From contig NZ_LMCQ01000009.1 in assembly GCF_001424835.1 (NCBI RefSeq), forward strand, positions 16,987-80,986: a DNA stretch of 64,000 bases, written 5' to 3'. Positions 8,942 through 17,692 of this stretch are shown here, piece after piece. The DNA is from Variovorax sp. Root318D1. GTDB lineage: Bacteria > Pseudomonadota > Gammaproteobacteria > Burkholderiales > Burkholderiaceae_C. Positions within the stretch are counted from its first letter, which is position 1. Every line of letters begins with the position of its first letter. Under the pieces are notes generated by a model. It saw only the letters and a list, made by a program, of their open reading frames with translations, ran no database searches and was not told where the DNA came from. A program made the translations under genes and the position numbers.

Positions 8942-9892
8942 TTACGCCGCCGCGGGCGCACCGGCCCGCGCGCGGCCCAGCTTGCGCCGGCCCGCGCTGG
9001 CAATGGCATGCACGAGGTGTTGTACGAACTCTTGCGCCAGCGGCGTGAGCGTGCGGCCTTCGAGTGCCAGCACCTGCAGTTGACGCTGCTGCAGCGGCGC
9101 CTCGGCAAAGGGGCGCGCGACCACCGTGCCCGCGTCGATGAGGTGCGTGACCGTGAGATGGCCCGAAAGCATCACGTCCGGCGTGCGCAAGAGTGGCAGC
9201 AGCACCGATGAAAAGTTGCTGACGAAGATCGCACGGTACTGCAGCCCCTGCAGGCTGCACGCCTGGTCGAACAGCTGCCGCGCCGTCACGCCCTTGTCGC
9301 CCACGGCCAGCGGGTAGCGCACCGCGTCCGCCACCGACACCACGCGCTGCCGCGCCAGCGGGTGGTCGGGGCGCAGCACCGCGAATACCGGTGCATTGGC
9401 GGAGTGCTCGATCTTCAACCCGGGCTCGGGCGCCACCACGTATTTCAGTGCAATGTCTGCTTCGCCGCGTGCGAGCAGTGCGCTCACGCCGTCGGGTGAG
9501 CCCACGTGCAGTTCGAGCTGCGTGCCCGGATGCGCCGACTCGAAACTGCGCATGACCTGCGGCATGAAGTGCGCCGCGAACCCTTCGGTGCAGGCCATGC
9601 GGATGCGGTGAGCGCTGCGGCCGCCCAGGTCGCGCACCTGTTCGATGACCTGCTCGATGTCGAGCTGCGCATTGCGCAGATGCGCCGCGAGCCGTTCGCC
9701 AGCCGCGGTGAGCGCCATCCCCCGGGCATGGCGCTCGAACAAGGGCGTGCCCAGGCTGTCCTCCAGCTTGGTGATCTGGCGGCTGACCGCCGACGAGGCC
9801 ACGAACAGTCGCGCAGCGGCCTGGCTGACCGAGCCGCTGCGCGCCACCTCCAGGAAATGGCGCATCGGAATGCTGAGAAGCGGTGGGGTCAT
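8942..9892 (-). CDS. LysR-family transcriptional regulator
   Basis: 316-residue LysR regulator: N-terminal winged helix-turn-helix (FLEVARSGSVSQAAARLFVASSAVSRQITKLEDSLGTPLFERHARGMALTAAGE) and a C-terminal periplasmic-binding-like effector domain. It is divergent from the M20 peptidase-Bug operon, whose likely regulator it is. Two good palindromes lie in the 112-base shared region (9907-9921 and 9937-9955). The frame continues to 9952, but MTPPLLSIPMRHFLEV is the natural start. Confidence 0.88.
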   Translation of the reverse strand: MTPPLLSIPMRHFLEVARSGSVSQAAARLFVASSAVSRQITKLEDSLGTPLFERHARGMALTAAGERLAAHLRNAQLDIEQVIEQVRDLGGRSAHRIRMACTEGFAAHFMPQVMRSFESAHPGTQLELHVGSPDGVSALLARGEADIALKYVVAPEPGLKIEHSANAPVFAVLRPDHPLARQRVVSVADAVRYPLAVGDKGVTARQLFDQACSLQGLQYRAIFVSNFSSVLLPLLRTPDVMLSGHLTVTHLIDAGTVVARPFAEAPLQQRQLQVLALEGRTLTPLAQEFVQHLVHAIASAGRRKLGRARAGAPAAA

Positions 9893-9906
9893 GGAAGTCG
9901 AGAGCC

Positions 9907-9955
9907 TTGCCTTCAAGGCAATGGTAGCTTGCAAAAACGATGCTAGGAGCATCGT
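9907..9955. promoter_or_regulatory. Twin palindromic operators between LysR gene and M20 operon
   Basis: Two perfect palindromes: TTGCCTT-C-AAGGCAA (9907-9921) and ACGATGCT-AGG-AGCATCGT (9937-9955). Their centres are 32 bases apart, about three helical turns. This matches the usual two-site layout of LysR regulation. Binding by the adjacent LysR protein is inferred. Confidence 0.55.
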
Positions 9956-10004
9956 CCCTCAGGCCTTGTACTTGCTGCACCCGCCGGAAACAGGAAATCC
10001 CCTC

Positions 10005-11423
10005 ATGCAACGTACCCAAAGCCTTGCCGCTGCCGCCGCCTATTTCGACGATGGCAGCTTCTTTGCCGACCTGCAGCGGCGCGTCGCTTTTCGCACCGAG
10101 AGCGATACCGGCGCCGCCACGCCCGCGCTCGGCGCCTACCTGCGCGACGAGCTGGTGCCGCCGCTGGCCGCAATGGGTTTCGCCTGTGAAATCGTCGAGA
10201 ACCCCGTGGGCGGGGGTGGGCCCTTCCTGATTGCGCGCCGCATCGAAGACCCCGCATTGCCCACCGTGCTGAGCTACGGCCACGGCGACGTGGTGAGCGG
10301 GCAGGATGCGCAGTGGGACGAAGGCCTCGGCCCCTGGGCGCTCACGGTGCGCGGCGACCGCTGGTACGGGCGCGGCACTGCCGACAACAAGGGCCAGCAC
10401 ACCATCGCGCTCGGTGGCCTGGCCGCGGCGCTGCAGGCGCGGGGCGGGCGCCTGGGCTACAACATCACCTGGCTCATCGAGACCGGCGAAGAGGCGGCAT
10501 CGCCAGGCCTTCATGCGGTGTGCGAACAGCAGCGCGACCGGCTGCGCGCCGACCTGTTCATCGCCAGCGACGGGCCGCGCGTGAGCGCCGCGCGGCCTAC
10601 GCTGTTTCTCGGATCTCGCGGCGCCGTCAACTTCAGCTTGAGACTGCGTGCCCGGGCGCGGGGCTACCACTCGGGCAATTGGGGCGGCGTGCTCGTCAAT
10701 CCGGCCACGGTGCTGAGCCATGCGGTGGCATCGCTGGTGGATGCGCGCGGGCGCATCCTGGTCGAGGCCTTGCGTCCGCCTGAAATTCCGCAGGGCGTGC
10801 GCGACGCACTGGCCGACATCGCGATCGGCGGCGGTGCCGACGATCCCGCCCTCGACGAAAACTGGGGCGAGCCGGGCCTGAGCCCGGCCGAGCGGCTGGT
10901 GGCGTGGAACACCATCGAGGTGCTCGCGCTCGGCGCCGGCTCGCCACAGCGGCCGGTGAATGCGATTCCGTCCGAGGCGGTGGCGCATTGCCAACTGCGC
11001 TTCGTGGTTGGAACGCCGTGGCGCGATTTGGCGAAGATCGTTCGTGCGCACCTGGACGCGCACGGTTTCGACAACGTGGAAGTGCAGGTCACGCTCGAAG
11101 GCGCGGCGACGCGGCTCGACGTGGAGAACCCGTGGGTCGATTGGGCCCGACGCTCCATCGAGCAAAGCAGCGGCCAGCGCGTCGATCTGCTTCCCAACCT
11201 TGCTGGCTCGCTGCCCAACGACGTCTTCGCCGACCTGCTGGGCCTGCCCACGCTGTGGGTGCCACATTCCTACCCGGCCTGCGCGCAGCACGCGCCCAAC
11301 GAACACCTGCTGGCACCGCTGGCGCGCGAAGGCCTGCAGATCATGGCGGGTCTCTATTGGGATCTGGGAGAGCCTGGCTTGGCTCCCTGGACCGCCGGAA
11401 AAACGCAGCACGCCGTCGCCTGA
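10005..11423 (+). CDS. M20 family metallopeptidase/amidohydrolase
   Basis: Zinc-dependent hydrolase of the ArgE/DapE/CPG2 family, 472 residues, cytoplasmic (no signal peptide). Metal and catalytic motifs are in order: SYGHGDVV, YGRGTADNKGQ, WLIETGEEAASPG, and near the end PACAQHAPNEH. The dimerisation domain lies between. These enzymes split peptide or N-acyl bonds; the substrate is unknown. The frame is open upstream to 9645, but ATG 10005 (MQRTQSLAAAAAYF) fits the family. The next gene is a Bug receptor, suggesting uptake and hydrolysis of one compound under the divergent LysR. Confidence 0.88.
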   Translation: MQRTQSLAAAAAYFDDGSFFADLQRRVAFRTESDTGAATPALGAYLRDELVPPLAAMGFACEIVENPVGGGGPFLIARRIEDPALPTVLSYGHGDVVSGQDAQWDEGLGPWALTVRGDRWYGRGTADNKGQHTIALGGLAAALQARGGRLGYNITWLIETGEEAASPGLHAVCEQQRDRLRADLFIASDGPRVSAARPTLFLGSRGAVNFSLRLRARARGYHSGNWGGVLVNPATVLSHAVASLVDARGRILVEALRPPEIPQGVRDALADIAIGGGADDPALDENWGEPGLSPAERLVAWNTIEVLALGAGSPQRPVNAIPSEAVAHCQLRFVVGTPWRDLAKIVRAHLDAHGFDNVEVQVTLEGAATRLDVENPWVDWARRSIEQSSGQRVDLLPNLAGSLPNDVFADLLGLPTLWVPHSYPACAQHAPNEHLLAPLAREGLQIMAGLYWDLGEPGLAPWTAGKTQHAVA

Positions 11424-11447
11424 TCTCTTCTCTTGCTGGACGAATCC

Positions 11448-12440
11448 ATGAAAACTGCTGCTCTCTTCCATCGCCTTGGCGGCCTGCTGGCTTGCGCTTC
11501 GGCACTCGTCGCCTTTCATGCGCCCGCGCTTGCGCAAGGCAACTGGCCCGACAGGCCTGTAAAGCTGGTCGTGCCCTTTCCGCCCGGCGGCGGCACCGAC
11601 ATCGTCGCGCGGGCGATGGGGCAGGGCCTGTCGGAGAAGCTCGGCCAACCCGTGGTCATCGACAACAAGCCCGGCGCCTCCACCATCATCGGCACCGACG
11701 CGGTCGCCAAGGCTGCACCCGACGGCTACACGCTGCTGCTCTCGGGTTCCACCAGCTACAGCGTGAACCCCGCGCTGCGCGCCAAGCTGCCGTACGACCC
11801 GGTTCGCGACCTGGCACCCATTGCCATCGTCGCGCGCACGCCGCTGGTGCTGGTGGTGGGTGCCGGCACGCCATGGCGCTCGCTGCCCGAGCTCATCGCT
11901 GCCGCCAAGGCCAAGCCGAAGAGCATCCGCTACGCCACCTTCGGCGCCGGTTCGGGGCCGCACCTGGCGGGCGAACTGTTTGCGCTGGCCGCGGGCATCC
12001 AGCTGCAGGACATTCCGTACAAGGGCAGCAGCCAGGGTTCGATGGCGGTGATCGGCGGAGAGATCGAGATCGGTCTCGACACCGTGGCCGCTGTGGCACC
12101 GCATGTGCGCTCAGGCAAGCTGCGTGCGCTGGGCATCGTGGGGGCGACGCGTTCCAGCATGCTGCCCGAGGTGCGCACCCTGGCGGAGCAGGGGCTGCCC
12201 GACGCCACTTTCGATGCCTGGTACGGTTTTGCCGCGCCGGCGCGCACGCCAGCCCCAGTGCTCGACAAGCTGGCGCGTGCCGTCACGGCCACGATGGGCA
12301 GCCCGGCCCTGCAGGCGCAGCTGCGCGCGCAGGGCATGGAGCCTGTCGCCATCGGCGGTGCGGCGTTCCGCAGCCAGATGGAGGGCGAGATTTCCCGATA
12401 CCGCGCGCTGGCGCATCGCGCGGGTATTGCTGCGGAATAG
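11448..12440 (+). CDS. Tripartite tricarboxylate transporter receptor (TctC/Bug)
   Basis: Periplasmic solute-binding protein of the Bug family, 330 residues. Signal peptide of ~29 residues (MKTAALF...APALAQ). The hallmark start [23 protein letters not shown] and the [12 protein letters not shown] segment are present, as is [28 protein letters not shown]. No TctA/TctB membrane genes are nearby, so it is an orphan receptor. It lies 24 bases after the M20 peptidase. The ligand is unknown; Bug proteins mostly bind carboxylates or amides. Confidence 0.92.
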   Translation: MKTAALFHRLGGLLACASALVAFHAPALAQGNWPDRPVKLVVPFPPGGGTDIVARAMGQGLSEKLGQPVVIDNKPGASTIIGTDAVAKAAPDGYTLLLSGSTSYSVNPALRAKLPYDPVRDLAPIAIVARTPLVLVVGAGTPWRSLPELIAAAKAKPKSIRYATFGAGSGPHLAGELFALAAGIQLQDIPYKGSSQGSMAVIGGEIEIGLDTVAAVAPHVRSGKLRALGIVGATRSSMLPEVRTLAEQGLPDATFDAWYGFAAPARTPAPVLDKLARAVTATMGSPALQAQLRAQGMEPVAIGGAAFRSQMEGEISRYRALAHRAGIAAE

Positions 12441-12452
12441 CCCGCGATTGGC

Positions 12453-13265
12453 TCAGGCAGGCATTCCGACGAAGTCGCGCAGCGCGAACAGCACTTCGTC
12501 GGGGGCCTCGTTCATCAGCGAGTGGCCCGCATGCACGGTCACCACCTTGGCCTTCTTCGCCTTGCCGACCAGCGCCTTGGTGGCGCGCGGCGGCGTCATC
12601 TGATCGGCATCGCCAAGCAAGAAAAGCACGGGGCACTGGACAGCCTCGATGGCCTTTTCGCCATTGCCGTAGTCGTTGCAGGCCTTGAAGCCGATGTGGA
12701 ACACGTTGGCGTCGCGGTTGCTCGCGAGCACGCGGCGCATCAGCGCGCGCGAGCTGCCATAGAGCCAGGTGCCGGGGCCGAGCGCTGAGGGCGGCGGCGC
12801 GAGCAGCGAATGCGAGAACGTGTTGACCATCGCGATGGCGCGTTGCGGATCGTTGAGCGCACCATCGAGCAGCGCGGGCGACACGGTCATCGGATAGGCC
12901 GTGCCCACCAATGCCAGATGGGTCACCCGTTCAGGCGCGCGTGAAGCGGCTTCAAGCGCAATCAGCGAACCAAAGCTGTGGCCCACGAGCGCGGCCTTCT
13001 GCACGCCGGCCACGTCGAGCAGCGCGATGACGAACTGCGCGGCGTCTTCCACGCTGGCGGGCGGCGGGCCTTCGCTCTTGCAGTGGCCGGGCAGGTCGAG
13101 CGCGAGCACGTTCCAGCCGTGGTTGGCGAACCAGCGGCTTTGCAAAATCCACACGCTGTGGTCATTGAGCACGCCGTGGATGAACACCACGGTTGGCTTG
13201 TTCGCATCGAAAGTCTTGCCGCCGGTGTAGCAGTAGGCGGTGTGGCCGTTGACGGTGTAGTTCAT
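12453..13265 (-). CDS. Alpha/beta hydrolase
   Basis: Soluble 270-residue alpha/beta-hydrolase with oxyanion loop VFIHGVLNDHSVW, nucleophile elbow GHSFGS, acid region LFLLGDADQMTPP and catalytic His in VHAGHSLMNEAPD. The catalytic triad is complete. Substrate unknown; lipase/esterase or C-C hydrolase are possible. The frame extends upstream into the inverted repeat, but MNYTVNGHTAYCYTGG is the sensible start. Convergent with the Bug gene (12 bases). Confidence 0.85.
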   Translation of the reverse strand: MNYTVNGHTAYCYTGGKTFDANKPTVVFIHGVLNDHSVWILQSRWFANHGWNVLALDLPGHCKSEGPPPASVEDAAQFVIALLDVAGVQKAALVGHSFGSLIALEAASRAPERVTHLALVGTAYPMTVSPALLDGALNDPQRAIAMVNTFSHSLLAPPPSALGPGTWLYGSSRALMRRVLASNRDANVFHIGFKACNDYGNGEKAIEAVQCPVLFLLGDADQMTPPRATKALVGKAKKAKVVTVHAGHSLMNEAPDEVLFALRDFVGMPA

Positions 13266-13338
13266 GTCAGTTGCTGCGCCTCGTGTTTGGCTTGCTTGTG
13301 TTCGAGTGCTCTTGTTCAGGGCGCGTGCAAAGGCCACC

Positions 13339-13548
13339 GGGTACTCCCCTCCGCGAATGTCCCCCGGCTTCGCCTCCTCCTTTATTTCGCTGCGGGGAGC
13401 ACCCGGCGCCCTGTGCACACCGAGCGCTGCGGTTGTTCCGCTCGATCAACAACCGCTCTGCCCAACGATCCCGTCGATGGGGTGCCTTGCGCAGCGAAAT
13501 AAAGGGGGAGGCCGCAGGCCGGAGGACATTCGCGGAGAAAGGTACCCC
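13339..13548. repeat. Long imperfect inverted repeat (about 210 bp)
   Basis: Fills most of the 342-base gap 13266-13607 between the hydrolase and metY, which holds no gene. The left arm (13339-13404) and right arm (13481-13548) are near-exact reverse complements; both carry TTTATTTCGCTGCG or its complement and CCGCGAATGTCC. The 76-base centre holds its own perfect hairpin, GCGGTTGTT (13429-13437) with AACAACCGC (13448-13456). The layout resembles a non-autonomous MITE-like or large REP element. No target-site duplication is evident. Confidence 0.7.
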
Positions 13549-13607
13549 GTCGGCGGGAGCGCCAGCGCCAAACACAACACGACGAGCAAAAAGGCAAGCC
13601 TTCATTC

Positions 13608-14918
13608 CTACACCCCCGCCTTTTCCGCAGCCTTCAGCGCACGCTTCAGGTCGTCGATCAGGTCGGCTGGGTCCTCGAGCCCAATCGAAAGCCGAATCGT
13701 CCCCTGAGAAATGCCTGCACCCGCAAGCGCCTCGTCGGTCATGCGGAAGTGCGTGGTGCTGGCCGGGTGGATCACCAGGCTGCGGCAGTCGCCCACATTG
13801 GCCAGGTGGCTGAAGAGCTTCAACGCTTCAATGAAAGCCTTGCCCTGCGCACGGCTGCCCTTGATGTCGAAGCTGAACACCGCGCCGGCGCCGCGCGCGC
13901 CGTGGCGCAACAACTTCTGCGCCAATGCGTGGCTCGGATGCGATTCGATCAGCGGGTGTCCCACGCGGGACACGAACGGATGAGTTGCCAGAAATTCGAC
14001 CACCTTCTGCGTGTTGTCGATGTGCCGCTCCATGCGCAGCGGCAGCGTCTCGATGCCCTGCAAGATGAGCCACGCCGTGTGCGGACTCATGGATGCGCCG
14101 AAGTCGCGCAGGCCTTCGCGCCGCGCGCGCAGCAAGAACGCGCCCACCGTGCTTTCCTCGCTGAAGACCATGTTGTGGAAACCGTCGTAGGCCTGCGTGA
14201 GCTCGGCGAATTTGCCCGATTTTTCCCAGTCGAAACTGCCGCCGTCGACCACCACGCCGCCAATCACCGTGCCGTGGCCTGAAAGGAACTTGGTCGCCGA
14301 GTGGTAGACCAGGTCGGCGCCATGGTCGAACGGCTTGATGAGGTAGGGCGAGGTGAGGGTGGAATCGACCAGCAGCGGCACGCCCGCCGCGTGCGCAATG
14401 TCGCTCACCGCCGGGATGTCGAGCACGTCGAGCCCGGGGTTGCCCACGGTTTCGCCGAACAGCAGTTTGGTTTCGGGGCGGATCGCGGCCTTCCAGCCGT
14501 CCAAGTCGCCGGGCTTCACGAACGTGGTTTCGATGCCGAAGCGGCGCATCGTGTAGTGCAGCAGGTTCTGCGATCCACCGTAAAGCGCGGTGCTGGCCAC
14601 GATGTGGGAGCCGGCGCCCATGAGCGTGGCGACCGACAAGTGCAGCGCGGCCTGGCCGCTGGCGGTGGCGATGGCACCGATGCCGCCTTCGAGCGCCGAG
14701 ACGCGCTGCTCCAGCACCGCATTGGTCGGGTTGCTGATGCGCGAATAGACATGGCCCGCGCGCTCCAGGTTGAAGAGTGCCGCCGCATGGTCGCTCGACT
14801 CGAAGACGAAAGAGGTGGTGAGATGGATCGGCACCGCCCGCGCGCCGGTGGCGGGGTCGGGTGCGGCGCCGGCGTGCAGCGCCAGGGTGTCGAATCCGGG
14901 GTCGGAATAGCCGGGCAT
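13608..14918 (-). CDS. metY: O-acetylhomoserine aminocarboxypropyltransferase
   Basis: PLP enzyme of the Cys/Met-metabolism family, 436 residues, making homocysteine from O-acetylhomoserine and sulfide (direct sulfhydrylation). It has the N-terminal FDTLALHAG, Tyr-Ser-Arg phosphate-binding HVYSRISNPTN, SGQAALHL, and the PLP lysine in YHSATKFLSGHG (Lys210). The long insert typical of MetY compared with MetB is present. AAAGG lies before the ATG. Cytoplasmic methionine synthesis; divergent from the CBS protein. Confidence 0.9.
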   Translation of the reverse strand: MPGYSDPGFDTLALHAGAAPDPATGARAVPIHLTTSFVFESSDHAAALFNLERAGHVYSRISNPTNAVLEQRVSALEGGIGAIATASGQAALHLSVATLMGAGSHIVASTALYGGSQNLLHYTMRRFGIETTFVKPGDLDGWKAAIRPETKLLFGETVGNPGLDVLDIPAVSDIAHAAGVPLLVDSTLTSPYLIKPFDHGADLVYHSATKFLSGHGTVIGGVVVDGGSFDWEKSGKFAELTQAYDGFHNMVFSEESTVGAFLLRARREGLRDFGASMSPHTAWLILQGIETLPLRMERHIDNTQKVVEFLATHPFVSRVGHPLIESHPSHALAQKLLRHGARGAGAVFSFDIKGSRAQGKAFIEALKLFSHLANVGDCRSLVIHPASTTHFRMTDEALAGAGISQGTIRLSIGLEDPADLIDDLKRALKAAEKAGV

Positions 14919-15061
14919 GAGGACCTTTCTGGGTTCGTTCGCAATGCCCCGTTACGTCTGCTTATCATGCGCGCGCATCATGGGCGTGAGAGTCGGCGCC
15001 GATTGTGGGCTATATTCAAATCGGCACCGCCGCCGAGAAAGATTTCCGAGAGGAGCACACG

Positions 15062-15502
15062 ATGAAAGTCAGCGACATCCTTCGCGTCAAGGGCAACACG
15101 CTCTTCACCATCACGCCTGACGACCTGCTGGCCGAAGCCGTCAACACCATGGCGGAAAAGGACATTGGCTCCCTGGTGGTCATGGAACACGGCGACCTGG
15201 TCGGCATGCTCACCTTCCGGGAAGTGATCCTGGCCATTGTCGACAACGGCGGCCAGGTGGGCGGCACGCTGGTGCGCAAGGCCATGGACGATGCGCCCGT
15301 GACCTGCACCCTCGAAACCGATCTCGACGAAATCCGCCGCATCATGCTGGAGCGCCACGCGCGCTACATGCCCGTGATGGACAAGCGCATGCTGATGGGC
15401 GTGATCAGCTTCTACGACGTGGCCAAGGCGGTGGTCGACAGCCAGAACTTCGAAAACAAGATGCTGAAAGCTTATATCCGCGACTGGCCTGAAGAGCAGT
15501 AA
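15062..15502 (+). CDS. CBS-domain protein
   Basis: 146-residue protein made of two CBS domains (Bateman pair): MKVSDILRVKGNTLFTITPDDLLAEAVNTM...HGDLVGMLTFREV and TCTLETDLDEIRRIMLERHARYMPVMDKRMLMGVISFYDV. Such stand-alone proteins bind adenine nucleotides and act as energy sensors; the partner is unknown. The start follows GAGGAG; a longer frame from 15005 has no ribosome site. Confidence 0.9.
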   Translation: MKVSDILRVKGNTLFTITPDDLLAEAVNTMAEKDIGSLVVMEHGDLVGMLTFREVILAIVDNGGQVGGTLVRKAMDDAPVTCTLETDLDEIRRIMLERHARYMPVMDKRMLMGVISFYDVAKAVVDSQNFENKMLKAYIRDWPEEQ

Positions 15503-15527
15503 CTGGCCGCCCCTGCGCTGGCCTGGC

Positions 15528-16520
15528 TTATTCCTTGATATTGGCCGACTGCACGATCTTCTGATTGCGCGCGTACTCGGCCTGCACGAACTGGCCGAAT
15601 TGCTCCGGCGTGCCGCTGCCGGGAAGGGCGCCTTGTTCATTGAGCTTGCTGCGCACCTGCTCCTCGGCAAGAACGGCATTCAACTCCTGGTTGAGGCGGG
15701 CCACAACCGCTGGCGGGGTCTTGGCGGGGGCGAAGATGCCGGTCCAGCTCACCATGTCGTAGCCCTTGAGGCCGGGCATCTCGTTGAAGGTGGGCACGTT
15801 GGGCAGGGCGGCCAGGCGCTGGCTGCCGGTGATGCCCAGCGCCTTCAGGCGGTTGCCGTTCACGTGCGGAATGGCGCTGGTGCTGACCAGCATGGCCAGG
15901 TCGACCTGGTTGCCGATCACGTCCGTGGCAATCTGCGCGCCGCCGCGGTAGGGCACGTGGGTTACGAAGATGCCGCTGCGCTGCTTGAGAAGCTCCATGG
16001 CCAGCTGCAGCACCGTGCCCACGCCCGAGGTGGCGTAGTTGTAGGTACCGGGCTTGGTCTTGGCGAGCTTCACGAAGTCGGCATAGGTTTGCACCTCGAG
16101 GCCGGGCCGTGCCACCAGCACCATGGGCGCGGTGTTGAGCATGCCGACCGGGGCCAGGTCCTTGAGCGGATCGAACTTGAAGGCCGAGGGGTTGACCAGC
16201 CGACCGATGGCGATGGCGCTGTCGGGCCCGACCACCAGCGTGTAGCCGTCCGGCGCCGCATTCACGGCCTTGGCCACGCCGATCGCGCCGCCCGCGCCGC
16301 TCACGTTCTCGATCACGACCGACTGCTTCAGCCGCTCGCCCAGCCGAGTGGCAACGAGGCGCGCGTTGACGTCCACGCTGCCGCCCGCTGTGTAGGGAAC
16401 GATCAGCGTGATCGGCTTGGCGCTGGGCCATGCGCCCTGCGCAAGCGCCGCGGCGGGCAGCATCGAACAGAGCGTTGCGGCAAGTAGAAGGCGACGAGAG
16501 TGGGTCATGGCGTGGATCAT
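15528..16520 (-). CDS. Tripartite tricarboxylate transporter receptor (TctC/Bug)
   Basis: Bug-family periplasmic receptor, about 330 residues, with a signal peptide ending at AALAQ. Hallmarks: [70 protein letters not shown]. The ATG at 16520 overlaps the TGA of the upstream amidohydrolase (ATGA), so the two are translationally coupled; ATG 16508 (MTHSRRLLLA) is an alternative start. No TctA/TctB nearby. The coupling suggests the ligand relates to the deaminase substrate. Confidence 0.9.
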   Translation of the reverse strand: MIHAMTHSRRLLLAATLCSMLPAAALAQGAWPSAKPITLIVPYTAGGSVDVNARLVATRLGERLKQSVVIENVSGAGGAIGVAKAVNAAPDGYTLVVGPDSAIAIGRLVNPSAFKFDPLKDLAPVGMLNTAPMVLVARPGLEVQTYADFVKLAKTKPGTYNYATSGVGTVLQLAMELLKQRSGIFVTHVPYRGGAQIATDVIGNQVDLAMLVSTSAIPHVNGNRLKALGITGSQRLAALPNVPTFNEMPGLKGYDMVSWTGIFAPAKTPPAVVARLNQELNAVLAEEQVRSKLNEQGALPGSGTPEQFGQFVQAEYARNQKIVQSANIKE

Positions 16521-17608
16521 TTCTGCTGAATGGAAGGTGGCTCTGGCGCAAGGCGCGCGCGCAGCGCGTCGAATTCGTGGCTCCACTGCGTGCACCACGT
16601 GCGGCGCTGCGTGTCGTCGATCCACGCGCCGTCGAGGCCGTTGTGCATGAAGCCGCGCAGATCGTCCAGCCTGAAGCCGAAGTCGCGCGCCATCATCAGC
16701 CAGGCCCCTGTGGGCGTGACCTTGTGCAGCGTCGGGTCGTCGGTGTTGGGGTGGATGCGCAGGCCCAGGGCCGGCATGCGGCGAATCGGGTGGTCGAGCG
16801 CCCAGCGCTCCGGAGGCAGCGTGCGCAGGTAGTACGAGTTGGTGGGCACCACGGTAAAGATCACGCCGCGCTCGGCGCACTGGCGCGCGAAGTCGGGCTG
16901 GTCGACCACGGTGTAGCCGTGGTCGATGCGGTCCACGTGCAGCACGTCGAGGGCGGTACGCACGTTGGTCCACGGCATGCCGAACTCGCCTGCGTGCGCG
17001 GTGGCCTTGAGCCCCGCGCGCCGCGCCTCGGCGTAGGCCTTTGCGAACAGTTCGGGTGGCCGGTCGACCTCGCGGTAGTCGATGCCGATGCCGATCACCT
17101 CGTCGCAGCGGTGGGCCTTGACCCACTCCACCATCTCCACCGCGGCCTCGGGGCTCGCCTCGCGGTCGATGGCGGCGATGAGCCGGCCCGTGATGCCGAA
17201 CTCCTGCTGCGCGTCATGGATCGCGCGGACGATCGCGCTTTGCGCCATCGGATACGAAATGCCGGAGCCGTGCACCGTGCCGGTCGGGTTCCAGAAGAAC
17301 TCGGCGTAGCGCACGTTGTGGGCTGCCGCGTCTTCCAGGTATTCGCGGGTCAGCTGGTACAGGTCGCCGGGGCTGCGCACCAGCTGCGCGTCGAGCGCGC
17401 GCAGCACACGCAGCACGCCGACCGGTTTTTCCCCACGGGTATAGAAGCCTTCGATCTCGTCCGACGCAAGCGGCGAGCCGGCGCGGTGGTTGAGTTGCTT
17501 GAAGGTTTCGTGGCGCACCGCGCCGAAAAGGTGGCAGTGCAGCTCCACCTTCGGAATCGCATGCAGCATCGATTCCAGCGTGAGCGGCGGCAGGGCAGGG
17601 CTGGTCAT
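16517..17608 (-). CDS. Adenosine deaminase-family amidohydrolase
   Basis: 363-residue zinc amidohydrolase of the adenosine/adenine deaminase family. Motifs: KVELHCHLFGAV (HxH metal pair), ATAHAGEFG (third His and catalytic Glu), VDRIDHGYTV (His) and LRIHPNTDDPTLHK (Asp-Asp). This matches ADA, but the substrate could be adenosine, adenine, cytokinin-type purine or another aminated ring. First gene of a two-gene unit with a Bug receptor, divergent from a LysR gene. Confidence 0.85.
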   Translation of the reverse strand: MTSPALPPLTLESMLHAIPKVELHCHLFGAVRHETFKQLNHRAGSPLASDEIEGFYTRGEKPVGVLRVLRALDAQLVRSPGDLYQLTREYLEDAAAHNVRYAEFFWNPTGTVHGSGISYPMAQSAIVRAIHDAQQEFGITGRLIAAIDREASPEAAVEMVEWVKAHRCDEVIGIGIDYREVDRPPELFAKAYAEARRAGLKATAHAGEFGMPWTNVRTALDVLHVDRIDHGYTVVDQPDFARQCAERGVIFTVVPTNSYYLRTLPPERWALDHPIRRMPALGLRIHPNTDDPTLHKVTPTGAWLMMARDFGFRLDDLRGFMHNGLDGAWIDDTQRRTWCTQWSHEFDALRARLAPEPPSIQQK

Positions 17609-17639
17609 GCCTGCCAGTCTAGGGAGCGAAGTGCCATAA

Positions 17640-17692
17640 GCAAAATTTTGAATTTCTATAATTTGATTCACTGAATCGATAACGGGATCGCC
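17640..17692. promoter_or_regulatory. AT-rich divergent promoter region with palindrome
   Basis: The 84-base gap between the deaminase and LysR genes is strikingly AT-rich for this genome (run AAAATTTTGAATTTC). It contains GATTC-ACT-GAATC (17665-17677), a likely LysR-type operator, close to the LysR start. Binding is inferred from position only. Confidence 0.45.

Noticed and set aside
8919..12104. 1061-codon minus-strand frame
   Set aside because: Runs antisense through the M20 peptidase and Bug genes and across the LysR gene in a different frame; its composition (His/Arg/Gly/Ala-rich) is typical of shadow frames.
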